A DNA stretch of 64,000 nt from Planctomycetaceae bacterium (GTDB lineage: Bacteria; Planctomycetota; Planctomycetia; Planctomycetales; Planctomycetaceae): positions 930,001 through 994,000 of the forward strand of contig JACKHO010000001.1 in NCBI GenBank assembly GCA_020638955.1, read 5' to 3'. This document shows, piece by piece, positions 17,691-25,700 of the stretch. The position numbers and the translations under genes were made by a program. Position 1 is the stretch's first letter. Every line of letters begins with the position of its first letter. The notes beneath the pieces are model-generated. The model did no database searches, was not told the origin of the DNA, and saw only the letters and a program-made list of their open reading frames with translations.

Positions 17691-18164
17691 TTACGCCTCT
17701 TCAATGCGCACGCCATCGGCCATGAGTTCCATGCTTTCGATGGCCACATCGTTCGAGGTGGCATCGAAAGTCGGTGCGTCCAGCTTGGTTGGAAACGCAT
17801 TCCGTACGCTCCATGAAATGACGGGCGTTCCGGTCTCGTCACAGAGCCGGATGAAAATGTCCTTCTTGTCGATTAAGTTCGTCGCAGTCGAATTAATCCA
17901 CCGAAAGAGTGTTGCCACGCTCTTTCCTCGGACAATCCCTTTCTTCAGCGTGACATTTACCGGCGTCGATTGAGCTGGCATATGCATGACCCGGGGACCC
18001 GGTACACCGCTTTCGACTGGACTCTCCTTGTAAGTCGTTGTCTCGTAGCTGATACTCAGCCCGGAAACCTCAGAGAATCCCACCGGAACACCATCGATTT
18101 CCACCCGATAGTTATAAACAGGAAGTGGATAGGCTACCTTGATCGCATCTTTGGCTACCGCCAT
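17691..18164 (-). CDS. gp19-like tail tube protein 1 (major tube candidate)
   Basis: The protein has 157 residues. PVYNYRVEIDGVPVGFSEVSG near the N-terminus and SNDVAIESMELMADGVRIEE at the C-terminus frame a typical tube subunit. It lies directly downstream of the sheath gene (101-nt gap), the position of the major tube protein (Afp1/Pvc1) in many loci. The extra segment between residues ~48 and 70 (VESGVPGPRVMHMPAQS) is absent in tube protein 2. The 101-nt gap behind the sheath gene is one of the longest inside the cluster and could hold a processing or attenuation site. I saw no clear hairpin there. Confidence 0.9.
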   Translation of the reverse strand: MAVAKDAIKVAYPLPVYNYRVEIDGVPVGFSEVSGLSISYETTTYKESPVESGVPGPRVMHMPAQSTPVNVTLKKGIVRGKSVATLFRWINSTATNLIDKKDIFIRLCDETGTPVISWSVRNAFPTKLDAPTFDATSNDVAIESMELMADGVRIEEA

Positions 18165-18265
18165 GTTGTGACTCCTTAATTCTCAGCAATTCATGAGTGG
18201 GATGAGCGGACGTTCAATTGGGAACAAGTAACGCCGCAAGACGATCGTTTCGTTTCTGCTGGAAA

Positions 18266-19972
18266 CTATGCTTCTTGCAGCTTGTGCGAAAACCGGAGGA
18301 TTATGAATTCGGCTGGTCGAACCGCGGCTACTCCAATTTCCACAATCATTTTCCCTTCAAGAATATCTTGCGCAGTCATGGTTTTTCCGAGCCCCACCTG
18401 TACAAAATAGGCGGCGTCTGGAGTTGGTCCAGCGAGCGCGCCCTGTTCCCAAAGACTGTAGAGATAGCTTTCGATCATCCCCTTCACTTTGAGCCACGTT
18501 GTTGCGGTATTGGCTTCGAAAACGGCAAAGGCTGTCGACTTCTGGACCGATTCTTCAATCATGTTGAAGAGACGTCGAACGTTGACATACCGCCACTCAT
18601 TGTCATTGCCAGCGAGCGTGCGTGCGCCCCAGACGAGAGTTCCCTTACCGGTGAACGAACGAATTGCATTAATCGACTTTCCGGCATTTGGGTCAACATT
18701 CAGGCGGTCTTGATCGTTGTCGGTGACCCGAATTGTCGGTTCAATTACAGCGGCAAGACTCACATTTGCTGGCGCCTTCCAGACACCACGCTCACGGTCA
18801 ACTCGTGCGTAAACACCAGCCACCGCAGCGCTTGGTGGGAGCACCACTCGAAGCTTGGAAATGGCCGCCTTCGCTTCGTTGTATAATGCTGTCTGGGTTT
18901 CACGAATCGATGCCAGTGTGACTGCCGAATTCGGTGGCTCGATTCCATCCACTGGCGGAGTACTTTCCAGTTCCGTCCCAGATCCAGTTGTCTTCGGAAC
19001 AGCCTTTGAGCCGTCGCCCGCTGCTTTGACAGAGAATCCCGCTCTGTCGGCCTCTGTTGGAAACTTTAAATTGAAGAGATCAACGACATCGGCGCCATTC
19101 TCGTCGGCTATTTTGGTGATTTTAAGTAGTTGTTCATCTATCGCGATGTCAAAGTCCTTTCCCTGTTTAACACTTACCTTTGGCGAATCATTCGCCTTGC
19201 CGATGAAAGTCACGACAATGCCCTTGTCGCCAAATGTCCCTGTGAATGTCGTCTCACTATTGTTCCCGGTAGTAGTCGCACCAGGCCCAGAAATCGAAAC
19301 CTTGCTCTCATCGAAGTCGTAATTGAGTGTCGTTACGAGATGGGGCAGATAGGCCGCGCCATACTTCAGGTCGCCAGCAACTTTGTTTCGAAACTCTGCG
19401 GCCTCTGGATCATCGGGCAGCACATCGAAAATGGCAAATCGATCACCAGTTGCGCTGCATTGTGTCAGGGACTCATTGCAAAGTTGATGATAGTCATCTG
19501 CATCCAGGTTGACGGCGTCAGCAAGCACTATGAGCGTCGGCTCGTCCTCTCTCTTCAGCCGAGCCAGCCCGTTGCTGAAGTCATCCTTTTGCCATGCAGC
19601 CGTCCCCTGGTATGTGCCAACTGAAACAACATAACACGGGCCGCCACCATTTGCGAAGTAATGTTTGAGGCAGTAGTACATCAAATAGGTATTGCTATCT
19701 GCCAAATCGACTGAGTCGACGACTTGGGCTTCCACTTTGCCTGCCGTCGCCGTCTTCGTTGTGATGGAGATCCCTTTCGGCTGTGCCTTTCCGAAGAGCG
19801 ACTCATACTCCAACATCGAATTGATGCGCTCGATCGCAATGCCGTTTTCGACCTTTCCAGGTTGCAATTGCGTGTACCCAACGAAAGCCGGGACTGCCGT
19901 TGCAACAGAGGCGACGGACGGTGGCAAAGTGGAGATTTCTTCTACGTAGACACCTGGAGTTTTGTATTCCAT
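18266..19972 (-). CDS. Contractile tail sheath protein
   Basis: The protein has 568 residues. The N-terminal MEYKTPGVYVEEISTLPPSV and the C-terminal third are conserved in the sheath family. That third has the GKGTLVWGARTL motif, WRYVNVRRLFNMIEESV, and a last strand set ending in EFIILRFSHKLQE. Between about residues 235 and 360 lies an inserted beta-rich domain (GPGATTTGNN, FTGTFGDKGIVVTFIG) that should decorate the outer surface. Only one sheath gene is present in the window, whereas Afp has three paralogues. An AAGGGA sequence 11 nt before the ATG is a fair ribosome binding site. The subunit polymerises around the tube and contracts to drive it out. Confidence 0.93.
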   Translation of the reverse strand: MEYKTPGVYVEEISTLPPSVASVATAVPAFVGYTQLQPGKVENGIAIERINSMLEYESLFGKAQPKGISITTKTATAGKVEAQVVDSVDLADSNTYLMYYCLKHYFANGGGPCYVVSVGTYQGTAAWQKDDFSNGLARLKREDEPTLIVLADAVNLDADDYHQLCNESLTQCSATGDRFAIFDVLPDDPEAAEFRNKVAGDLKYGAAYLPHLVTTLNYDFDESKVSISGPGATTTGNNSETTFTGTFGDKGIVVTFIGKANDSPKVSVKQGKDFDIAIDEQLLKITKIADENGADVVDLFNLKFPTEADRAGFSVKAAGDGSKAVPKTTGSGTELESTPPVDGIEPPNSAVTLASIRETQTALYNEAKAAISKLRVVLPPSAAVAGVYARVDRERGVWKAPANVSLAAVIEPTIRVTDNDQDRLNVDPNAGKSINAIRSFTGKGTLVWGARTLAGNDNEWRYVNVRRLFNMIEESVQKSTAFAVFEANTATTWLKVKGMIESYLYSLWEQGALAGPTPDAAYFVQVGLGKTMTAQDILEGKMIVEIGVAAVRPAEFIILRFSHKLQEA

Positions 19973-20086
19973 TTGGCTTAGTCCCTTTTGAGGTTGTGAA
20001 AAAAACGAGAGTGAATGCTGAGAAGTCCGGTCAAATCTGAAATCTGTCCATGTACGGGTCGCCGAAACGTTCGGAGAATCATGAGG

Positions 20087-20326
20087 TTACTCCCATCCCG
20101 TTGGTGAATCGTTGTGCATCGATTGGTGCGGCAGGGAAACGATTAATGCATGCTGATTCACGCTGCCTGGATGAGTGTGCCGTTCATCAGGAATTGGCCA
20201 CCCAATAATCGGAGCTTGACTCAGTAGACCCAGTGCTGCGCGGAACGAGTCTCGAACAGAAGGTAGTCGGTTCTCTGACTCGATCGCATCAAACAACAGA
20301 TAGTGACTCCGTAGTTGACCGCACAT
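20087..20326 (-). CDS. Unknown 79-aa protein coupled to the DUF4255 gene
   Basis: The ATG follows the DUF4255 stop with no gap (TAAATG), and the frame ends 114 nt before the sheath gene. I recognise no family. The sequence is mildly hydrophobic and rich in His, Pro and Ser, with no signal peptide, membrane segment or cysteine pair beyond one Cys at residue 2. A gene here would be read with the cap and sheath genes. Support is only the perfect spacing and the absence of another gene in the interval, so it could be a chance frame. Confidence 0.4.
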   Translation of the reverse strand: MCGQLRSHYLLFDAIESENRLPSVRDSFRAALGLLSQAPIIGWPIPDERHTHPGSVNQHALIVSLPHQSMHNDSPTGWE

Positions 20327-20968
20327 TTAGGGCATCCTCTCCACAATCACATTTTCGGGTACCACTTCACTTTCTTTATGATTGAATTTCAGATCCATCA
20401 TGTTCGTCTGCGGTGATGGGCTGGCGGACGCGTCTTGGAAAACAACCATTCGTACCCTGTAGAGTGCCGACGGGTGGTACGGTTGTCGTAGAAGACTCCA
20501 GATTTCGTGCTGCTCGGCCAGCGACAAGGTGTGTAGTTCCATCACCAATTGGCCGATTCCCTCGTCGAAACTCGGGCTGCCGAAAACAGGAGTGCTTTGG
20601 AAGTACTGAATCGTTCTGGAAAGCTGTTCGAGTGACGTCCGGTACTCTTCGAATCGTGCCACAAAGAGCACGAACAGACTCAGCGGGATGTCCGGTTGGA
20701 TCTGATGTGACTCACCGTTCTTGGAGGTCTCGGTATTCCTGGAGACCCTGGCAAACGGATCTCCTCGCCGCATCGTACGCTCTTGTTCGACGTTCACCAG
20801 AACCATCGAAATGGTGTTCAGAGGAAACTCGAGGGAGTCGCCCTTTGATTGTTTAGGAAAAGAGACGCGCTCCTGCTCAAACTCCGTTGAGTCCGGCGAC
20901 ACTCTGGCCATCGTTCTCAGGTGGCCATTCAGGCTTGTCTTTAGCAAGTCTAATGCGAAATCAATCAC
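20327..20968 (-). CDS. DUF4255 (Pvc16/Afp16-like) tube cap protein
   Basis: The protein has 213 residues starting at GTG. Residues 1-~175 match the Pvc16 N-terminal domain (DUF4255): an initial helix with ALDLLKTSLNGHL, the strand pair ISMVLVNVEQERTMRR, then PLSLFVLFVARFEEY, LSRTIQYFQSTPVF, and LYRVRMVVFQD near the end. In Afp and PVC this protein ends the tube and sheath at the distal side and fixes particle length. It is the first gene of the cluster in reading direction, with about 600 nt of gene-free DNA upstream where the promoter should lie. This placement upstream of the sheath differs from loci where it is the last gene. Confidence 0.85.
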   Translation of the reverse strand: MIDFALDLLKTSLNGHLRTMARVSPDSTEFEQERVSFPKQSKGDSLEFPLNTISMVLVNVEQERTMRRGDPFARVSRNTETSKNGESHQIQPDIPLSLFVLFVARFEEYRTSLEQLSRTIQYFQSTPVFGSPSFDEGIGQLVMELHTLSLAEQHEIWSLLRQPYHPSALYRVRMVVFQDASASPSPQTNMMDLKFNHKESEVVPENVIVERMP

Positions 20969-21576
20969 AGGCTACGCACTCTTCCCAAGGTTGCCAGGTT
21001 CACGAAATGCAGGGCTGCTTGACGGTCATTTGTCTCAAAAGCGTACCCACCTGGGCGCGCTCCTGTTTCAGGTTAGATCGCGGCGAGAGGGGGTGTCAAG
21101 CCATTCGCTTCGGTGTTGCTTCTGAATCAAAGAAAGGCAGTACACATAAGATTCCCCCTCAATGCAGGAGCCAAGTGTTGGCTACTGCAGCAATCGGACA
21201 TGCCGAGCTATTGGCAAGAGTGGGAGAGCGCGGCGTCACAATGCACCGGCCTCAGACGATTCGTCTCATCGTATCGGGGCGAGGATTCACGATACATCAC
21301 CTGAGCCAGATTAAATCTGCAATTGCAGATGCTGGACGGACAGTGTGGGGTTAAGGGATTGAAAGCTGATTTGGCACAACACAAAGCGCAGGTGAATTCG
21401 ACGCTATGCCTGAGGCTCGGACGTCGTAAGCAATCACATTCGACCGAAACGCTTAGTGTCGGACGCCTCCTTAATGTCCGAACGGTAGGCGACTATAGGG
21501 CACAATGCGGTGGGCCCCAGCATTTCTTCTCGTTTTGGCGCATTCACCTTCGGTCTGCGGAACTGAAAGCGTGAAA
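20969..21576. other. Gene-free interval upstream of the eCIS cluster
   Basis: This 608-nt stretch separates the eCIS genes from the stop of the squalene-cyclase-repeat gene. All open frames here are antisense shadows or lack any recognisable protein pattern. It must contain the eCIS promoter reading leftward, but I could not identify a convincing -35/-10 pair or operator by eye, nor a strong terminator hairpin for the upstream operon. Confidence 0.5.
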
Positions 21577-22764
21577 CTACTTCTGGTAGATTGGCAGGTA
21601 GTGATACTTGACGGACAGGCTCAGGACGGCCATTGACGTTCCGTAGACGGCGCCGATACCACTTTCCGATCCGTTCCCCGACGTCCACGATCCGTCACCC
21701 GCCTGATTCTGCAGGAGCATTTCCTGCACCAGTTCTTGGGCCGTCGTTGAATGTTCACCGCCCCGCTGATACATCCCCTGAGCGTAGTAGTAAGTGCCAT
21801 ACGACGCAAAGCGCTCGTTCCATTTGGGAGGATGTTCCAACAGCCAGTCGGCCGCACCTGCCACCAGCGGAGAGTCGTACTCGCCACATACCTGCATGGC
21901 CAACAGGCCGGCGGAGGTCATGGTAAATGTCGGATGATTCTGATGCGGTTCGTAAGAGAAGCCGCTCGACTTCTTATCCGGCAATCCGTTACGGTCGAGT
22001 GGTGAGGCGTAGGAACGTTTCAGATATTCGACGGCGTCACGAATCGCTGAGGCGGGCACCTGCAGTCCGTCGTTCTTCGCAGAACGCAAGGCCATGAGCT
22101 GCCACACCGACACAGAGAGATCTGCATCTTTTGCAGCAGGATCGTAACGCCAGCCGCCACGAAAATGTGTCGGCTTCTTTTCCTGCTGAGAACTCAAAAT
22201 GAGGTCAATGGCCTGCTGACAGCGCTCGTGAATTAGTCGGTCCTGTTCTTCGGTCGCCCCCATGCCGAGCATTTCGGTCAGCATCAGCGTAATAATTCCA
22301 TGCCCATACATCCGCGAACCGTCGCGACTGCCGAAGTAGCCCTTGGCATCGATACGATCTTCCTTCAGAACAAACGCGAGTGCGCGCTGCATTGCCTGTC
22401 CTTCGGGAGTGGGATCCGTCGGCTGATTTCCGACGCTGGCCATTGCCATAATGGCCAGTGCGGTCATGGTCGTCTCATGCCCTTTGTCGGTGATCGCACC
22501 ATCTTCTCGCTGCTTACTGATGAGGTAAGCAATTGCCTTGTCGATTGCGAGATCGGTTTCATCCTTCTGGTAAACCGACTCAACGGCCCCTTCCACCGGC
22601 GCAGCATCCTGAGCCGACACCGTGGACGAGAACAACACGGCAGAAGTCAGCAGCAATAAGCAGCGCGCCACTGAATGAATGAATACCCCACGAAAAAAAT
22701 GGAGTGATTTGCCATCATCCATTGGCAACTTCGAAGTCGCGAAAACGGAACAATTTTTGATCAT
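21577..22764 (-). CDS. Secreted squalene-cyclase/prenyltransferase-repeat protein
   Basis: The protein has 395 residues. The N-terminus has a long signal peptide (hydrophobic core CLLLLTSAVLFSSTVSAQ, cleavage after ~52 if the first ATG is used; an ATG at 22722 gives a more usual leader). The mature part has alpha/alpha-barrel repeats: AIAYLISKQREDGAITDKG, MTALAIMAMAS, later GYFGSRDGSRMYGHGIITLM, and WNERFASYGTYYYAQGMYQ. This is the fold of squalene cyclase and prenyltransferase beta subunits, but no catalytic DxDD motif is visible, so a scaffold or binding role is more likely. It is the last gene of the MoxR operon, 14 nt after the large DUF4175 gene; the pairing suggests an envelope function. 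Confidence 0.75.
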   Translation of the reverse strand: MIKNCSVFATSKLPMDDGKSLHFFRGVFIHSVARCLLLLTSAVLFSSTVSAQDAAPVEGAVESVYQKDETDLAIDKAIAYLISKQREDGAITDKGHETTMTALAIMAMASVGNQPTDPTPEGQAMQRALAFVLKEDRIDAKGYFGSRDGSRMYGHGIITLMLTEMLGMGATEEQDRLIHERCQQAIDLILSSQQEKKPTHFRGGWRYDPAAKDADLSVSVWQLMALRSAKNDGLQVPASAIRDAVEYLKRSYASPLDRNGLPDKKSSGFSYEPHQNHPTFTMTSAGLLAMQVCGEYDSPLVAGAADWLLEHPPKWNERFASYGTYYYAQGMYQRGGEHSTTAQELVQEMLLQNQAGDGSWTSGNGSESGIGAVYGTSMAVLSLSVKYHYLPIYQK

Positions 22765-22778
22765 ACCGAAGGCACCAG

Positions 22779-25700
22779 CTATTTCTTTTTCGCCCGCTCT
22801 GCAATGACCCGGAAGTACGCTTCCACGCTCTTACGGTAATCCTCGGAGACTGCTTCCGAACGCCCATTGCTCAAATCCTCCGCCGACTTGCTGCGGAGCT
22901 TCCCCCAATTCGCGTCGTCCGAGCGGTCCACATTGGCAACATCAAACTCGCTCTCTGGTCCGGTAAGCGGTGGTTCTCCTTCCGACTGCGTCCCCTGACC
23001 GAGGGATTGTGCGGCCTGCTGTTGTGCTCGCGTTCGGGCGGCAGCGGCTGCTGACTGTTGTGATTGCGCCGCCTGTGCCAGCGAGTCGAGTCGCGATGGG
23101 CTGGTCGGTGTTTGTCCTGGCTGCTGCTGGCTGGCTGTTGCGGCGGCAGCAGCGGCCTGACGATCGAGCTCATCCAGCATCTGAGCCAGTTGTTGTCCTT
23201 GTGCTAACTCTTCCGGAGTGAACGACGGTTGTCCGTTTCCGCTCGGTGGAGGCATCGGGGAACCTCCCTGTCCCGAAGGAGGAGGTTGCTGCCCGGCTTC
23301 ACCTGTCCCCGTTGGGGGCTGGCCTTGCCCTTCTCCCATGGGTGTGGTTCCGTTGGGAGCTGCCGCATCTCCACTTTGTGGCTCACCACTTGCTTCATTG
23401 GCGGCGAGCAGCGGTTCCAAAACTCCGGTTAGCTGATCGGCCTGTTGTTGAATTGCGTTTTCAGCGGTGGCTGCTGCGGTTTGAGCCTTAAGTGCTTCGG
23501 CGCGTTGTGGCTGCCCATTCGGCTGAGGTTCATTCCCCAAGGGCGGCGAACCTTGTCCTTCCGCCTGATTCGCTTCCGCTGCCAGTTGCGCCTCGTTGAT
23601 TGCCGACTGCAACTGCTGTTCAGCCATTGTCGATTCGTTTTGGGCGACTCGTTGAATGTCTTCGGCTGCCTGCTGGAGTGGCGTCGCTGCGGCCATGTTG
23701 TCGAGGCGGCGTTCATGTCGCGCAGCCCGAGCCACGTCGTCCGCAGCTTGTTGTACATCGCGGGTGATTTGTCCCTGACGCTCATTGGCTGATGCGAGTT
23801 GATTCTGGGGAGGCGTCAGTTCGTTTCCGAAGTTCGCTGACTCAGCAAGTTCGGCAGCCCGGCTCTGCAATTGCTCGACGTTTTGCATGGCTTCAGCCGC
23901 ATACTGATCGGCCAGCTGCGTTGCCGGGTTCGGTTTGGCCAAAGGAGACTTGTCTCGATTGTTGACCACGTCCCCGCGCTGTTTGGCCTGATCCAAATTC
24001 TGTTCGGCCCGTTCCTGAGCCCGTTTGGCTTGTGCGACTCTTTGCCGTTCCTCCGCCTGGCGTCGCTGTTCGTTGGCAAGTGCCGCCTGCCGTCCGCCAT
24101 CTTCGGGACTTTGATTGAGCTGATTCTGAGCTTGTTCAACTCGGCGGTCGGCAGCCGCAAGCTGATTTTCAGCGTTGCGGACTGCCTGCTCCGCCCGCTT
24201 CTTCGCGTCTTCGGCCTGTTTGGTGAGCTGGTCCTCCGTTCGCTTCTGCTGATCCTGAAACTGCTGTCGATTTCGCTCCCATGCCTGTTGTTGACTGGCA
24301 CGTGCCTTCTCGTCAGCGTGAATTTCGGTCTCTTGTCCTGCAGCAGTTTGCTCTTTTGCCTGCTTGAGAGCTTCTCCAGCCTCAGTAAGCGCGGCCTGCG
24401 CCTCCTGGGCGGACTGAGCCAAATCGTGAAGCAACTGTTCTTCCCGTGCGGCGTTCGCTTTCTCGGCCGCAGCGTTGAGCTTTTGCTGTGTTTCGGCCAG
24501 CTTCTGTTGCGCCTCTGGAGATTTTCCCTGACTCGCCGCCTGATTGGCCTGAGCGACGAGTTCACGCGACAGTCGTGCCGCTTCGGCGCCCATTTGCCTC
24601 AGGTCTTCCGCCAATTCCCGCTTCTTTAATTGAAACTGGGCATCAGCCCGCTCATTTGCTCGCTGAATTTCCTGATCGTCGTTGGCTGCGTACTCCAATG
24701 AATTCCGTGCTTCCTGCAATGTGTCCTGCGCGATTTCCGAGAGGGCCTGCTGCATTGCCGGGTTTCGCTGCAGTTCTTCTTCCAGCTCAGACAGGAGCTC
24801 GTCGGTGCTTTGATTCGCCATTTCGGCGAGTTGTTCCGCCCCCTCAAACCGCTGCTCCATTTGCCGTGCAATGCCGAGTTCCTGTTCCGCCTGACGTAAC
24901 TCCGCCCGGGATTCTGCGATGTCGAGGCCCTCATCGAGTCGACCAAAGTGCTCAGCGACAAGTTCAAGCGCCTCGGCGGTTTGTTCTTGCCGCTCGGCTG
25001 CCTGAGCAAGTTCTTGTGCCTGCTGTTCACCAACATTGCTTTGGGCGGCCTGTTCCAGTGCCCGGTTCATTTGCTCGGCGGGCTCTTGAATCATGGCAAT
25101 ACTGTCATCAGCGTCGCGAGCTCGTTCACGTTGTTGCTCATCGAGCACATTTTGTGAATTGGCATCTTCGATGAGGGCAGCAAACAAGTCGGCAATTTGT
25201 GCGTTAATCGCGTCCTGTCGTTCTTCCAGTTCGGCCAATTGTTGCTCAGTTTGCGGGCTTGGATTCTGCTCAGCAAGATCCGCGGTCAACGTGGTTTCTT
25301 TCTCCATCTCGCGGAGGTCATCTGCCGCCTGTCGCGCCATTTCGGGAATCGTCGGCGCGTACTTCGCAATGACTGCTCGCGCTTCGGCCATTACTGGTTC
25401 CACGTCCTGAACGACCTTTGACAGATTGTCTCGCAATTCGACAAGTTCATGTCCGGCTCCAACCATGGCCTCACGTCGCCAGCGACGTTCAACAATTTTT
25501 CGCCCTGCTTCCCGAACCGGCTCTGACCAACGCACCTGATTCAGGTTGTCCACATGCGTCCGTTCGACGCCCGCCTGCTGAAGTCGTTCGCTGGCAAGTT
25601 CCATGGCATGCTGAACAACGTCCCATTGACGCGGTTGTTCAATGTGCGATGAAAACTTCTGCGATCCCCAACGTTCAAGATTGAGCAGCACATTGAGAGC

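Noticed and set aside
18218..18886. 222-aa plus-strand frame
   Set aside because: Antisense to the conserved C-terminal half of the sheath gene.
20887..21354. 155-aa plus-strand frame upstream of the eCIS cluster
   Set aside because: It overlaps the cap gene start on the other strand and has no recognisable family, so the interval is better left as a promoter region.
23871..24629. Long plus-strand and alternative minus-strand frames inside the DUF4175 gene
   Set aside because: Low-complexity Gln/Ala coding sequence opens several frames; only the 1905-aa frame fits start, operon spacing and composition.
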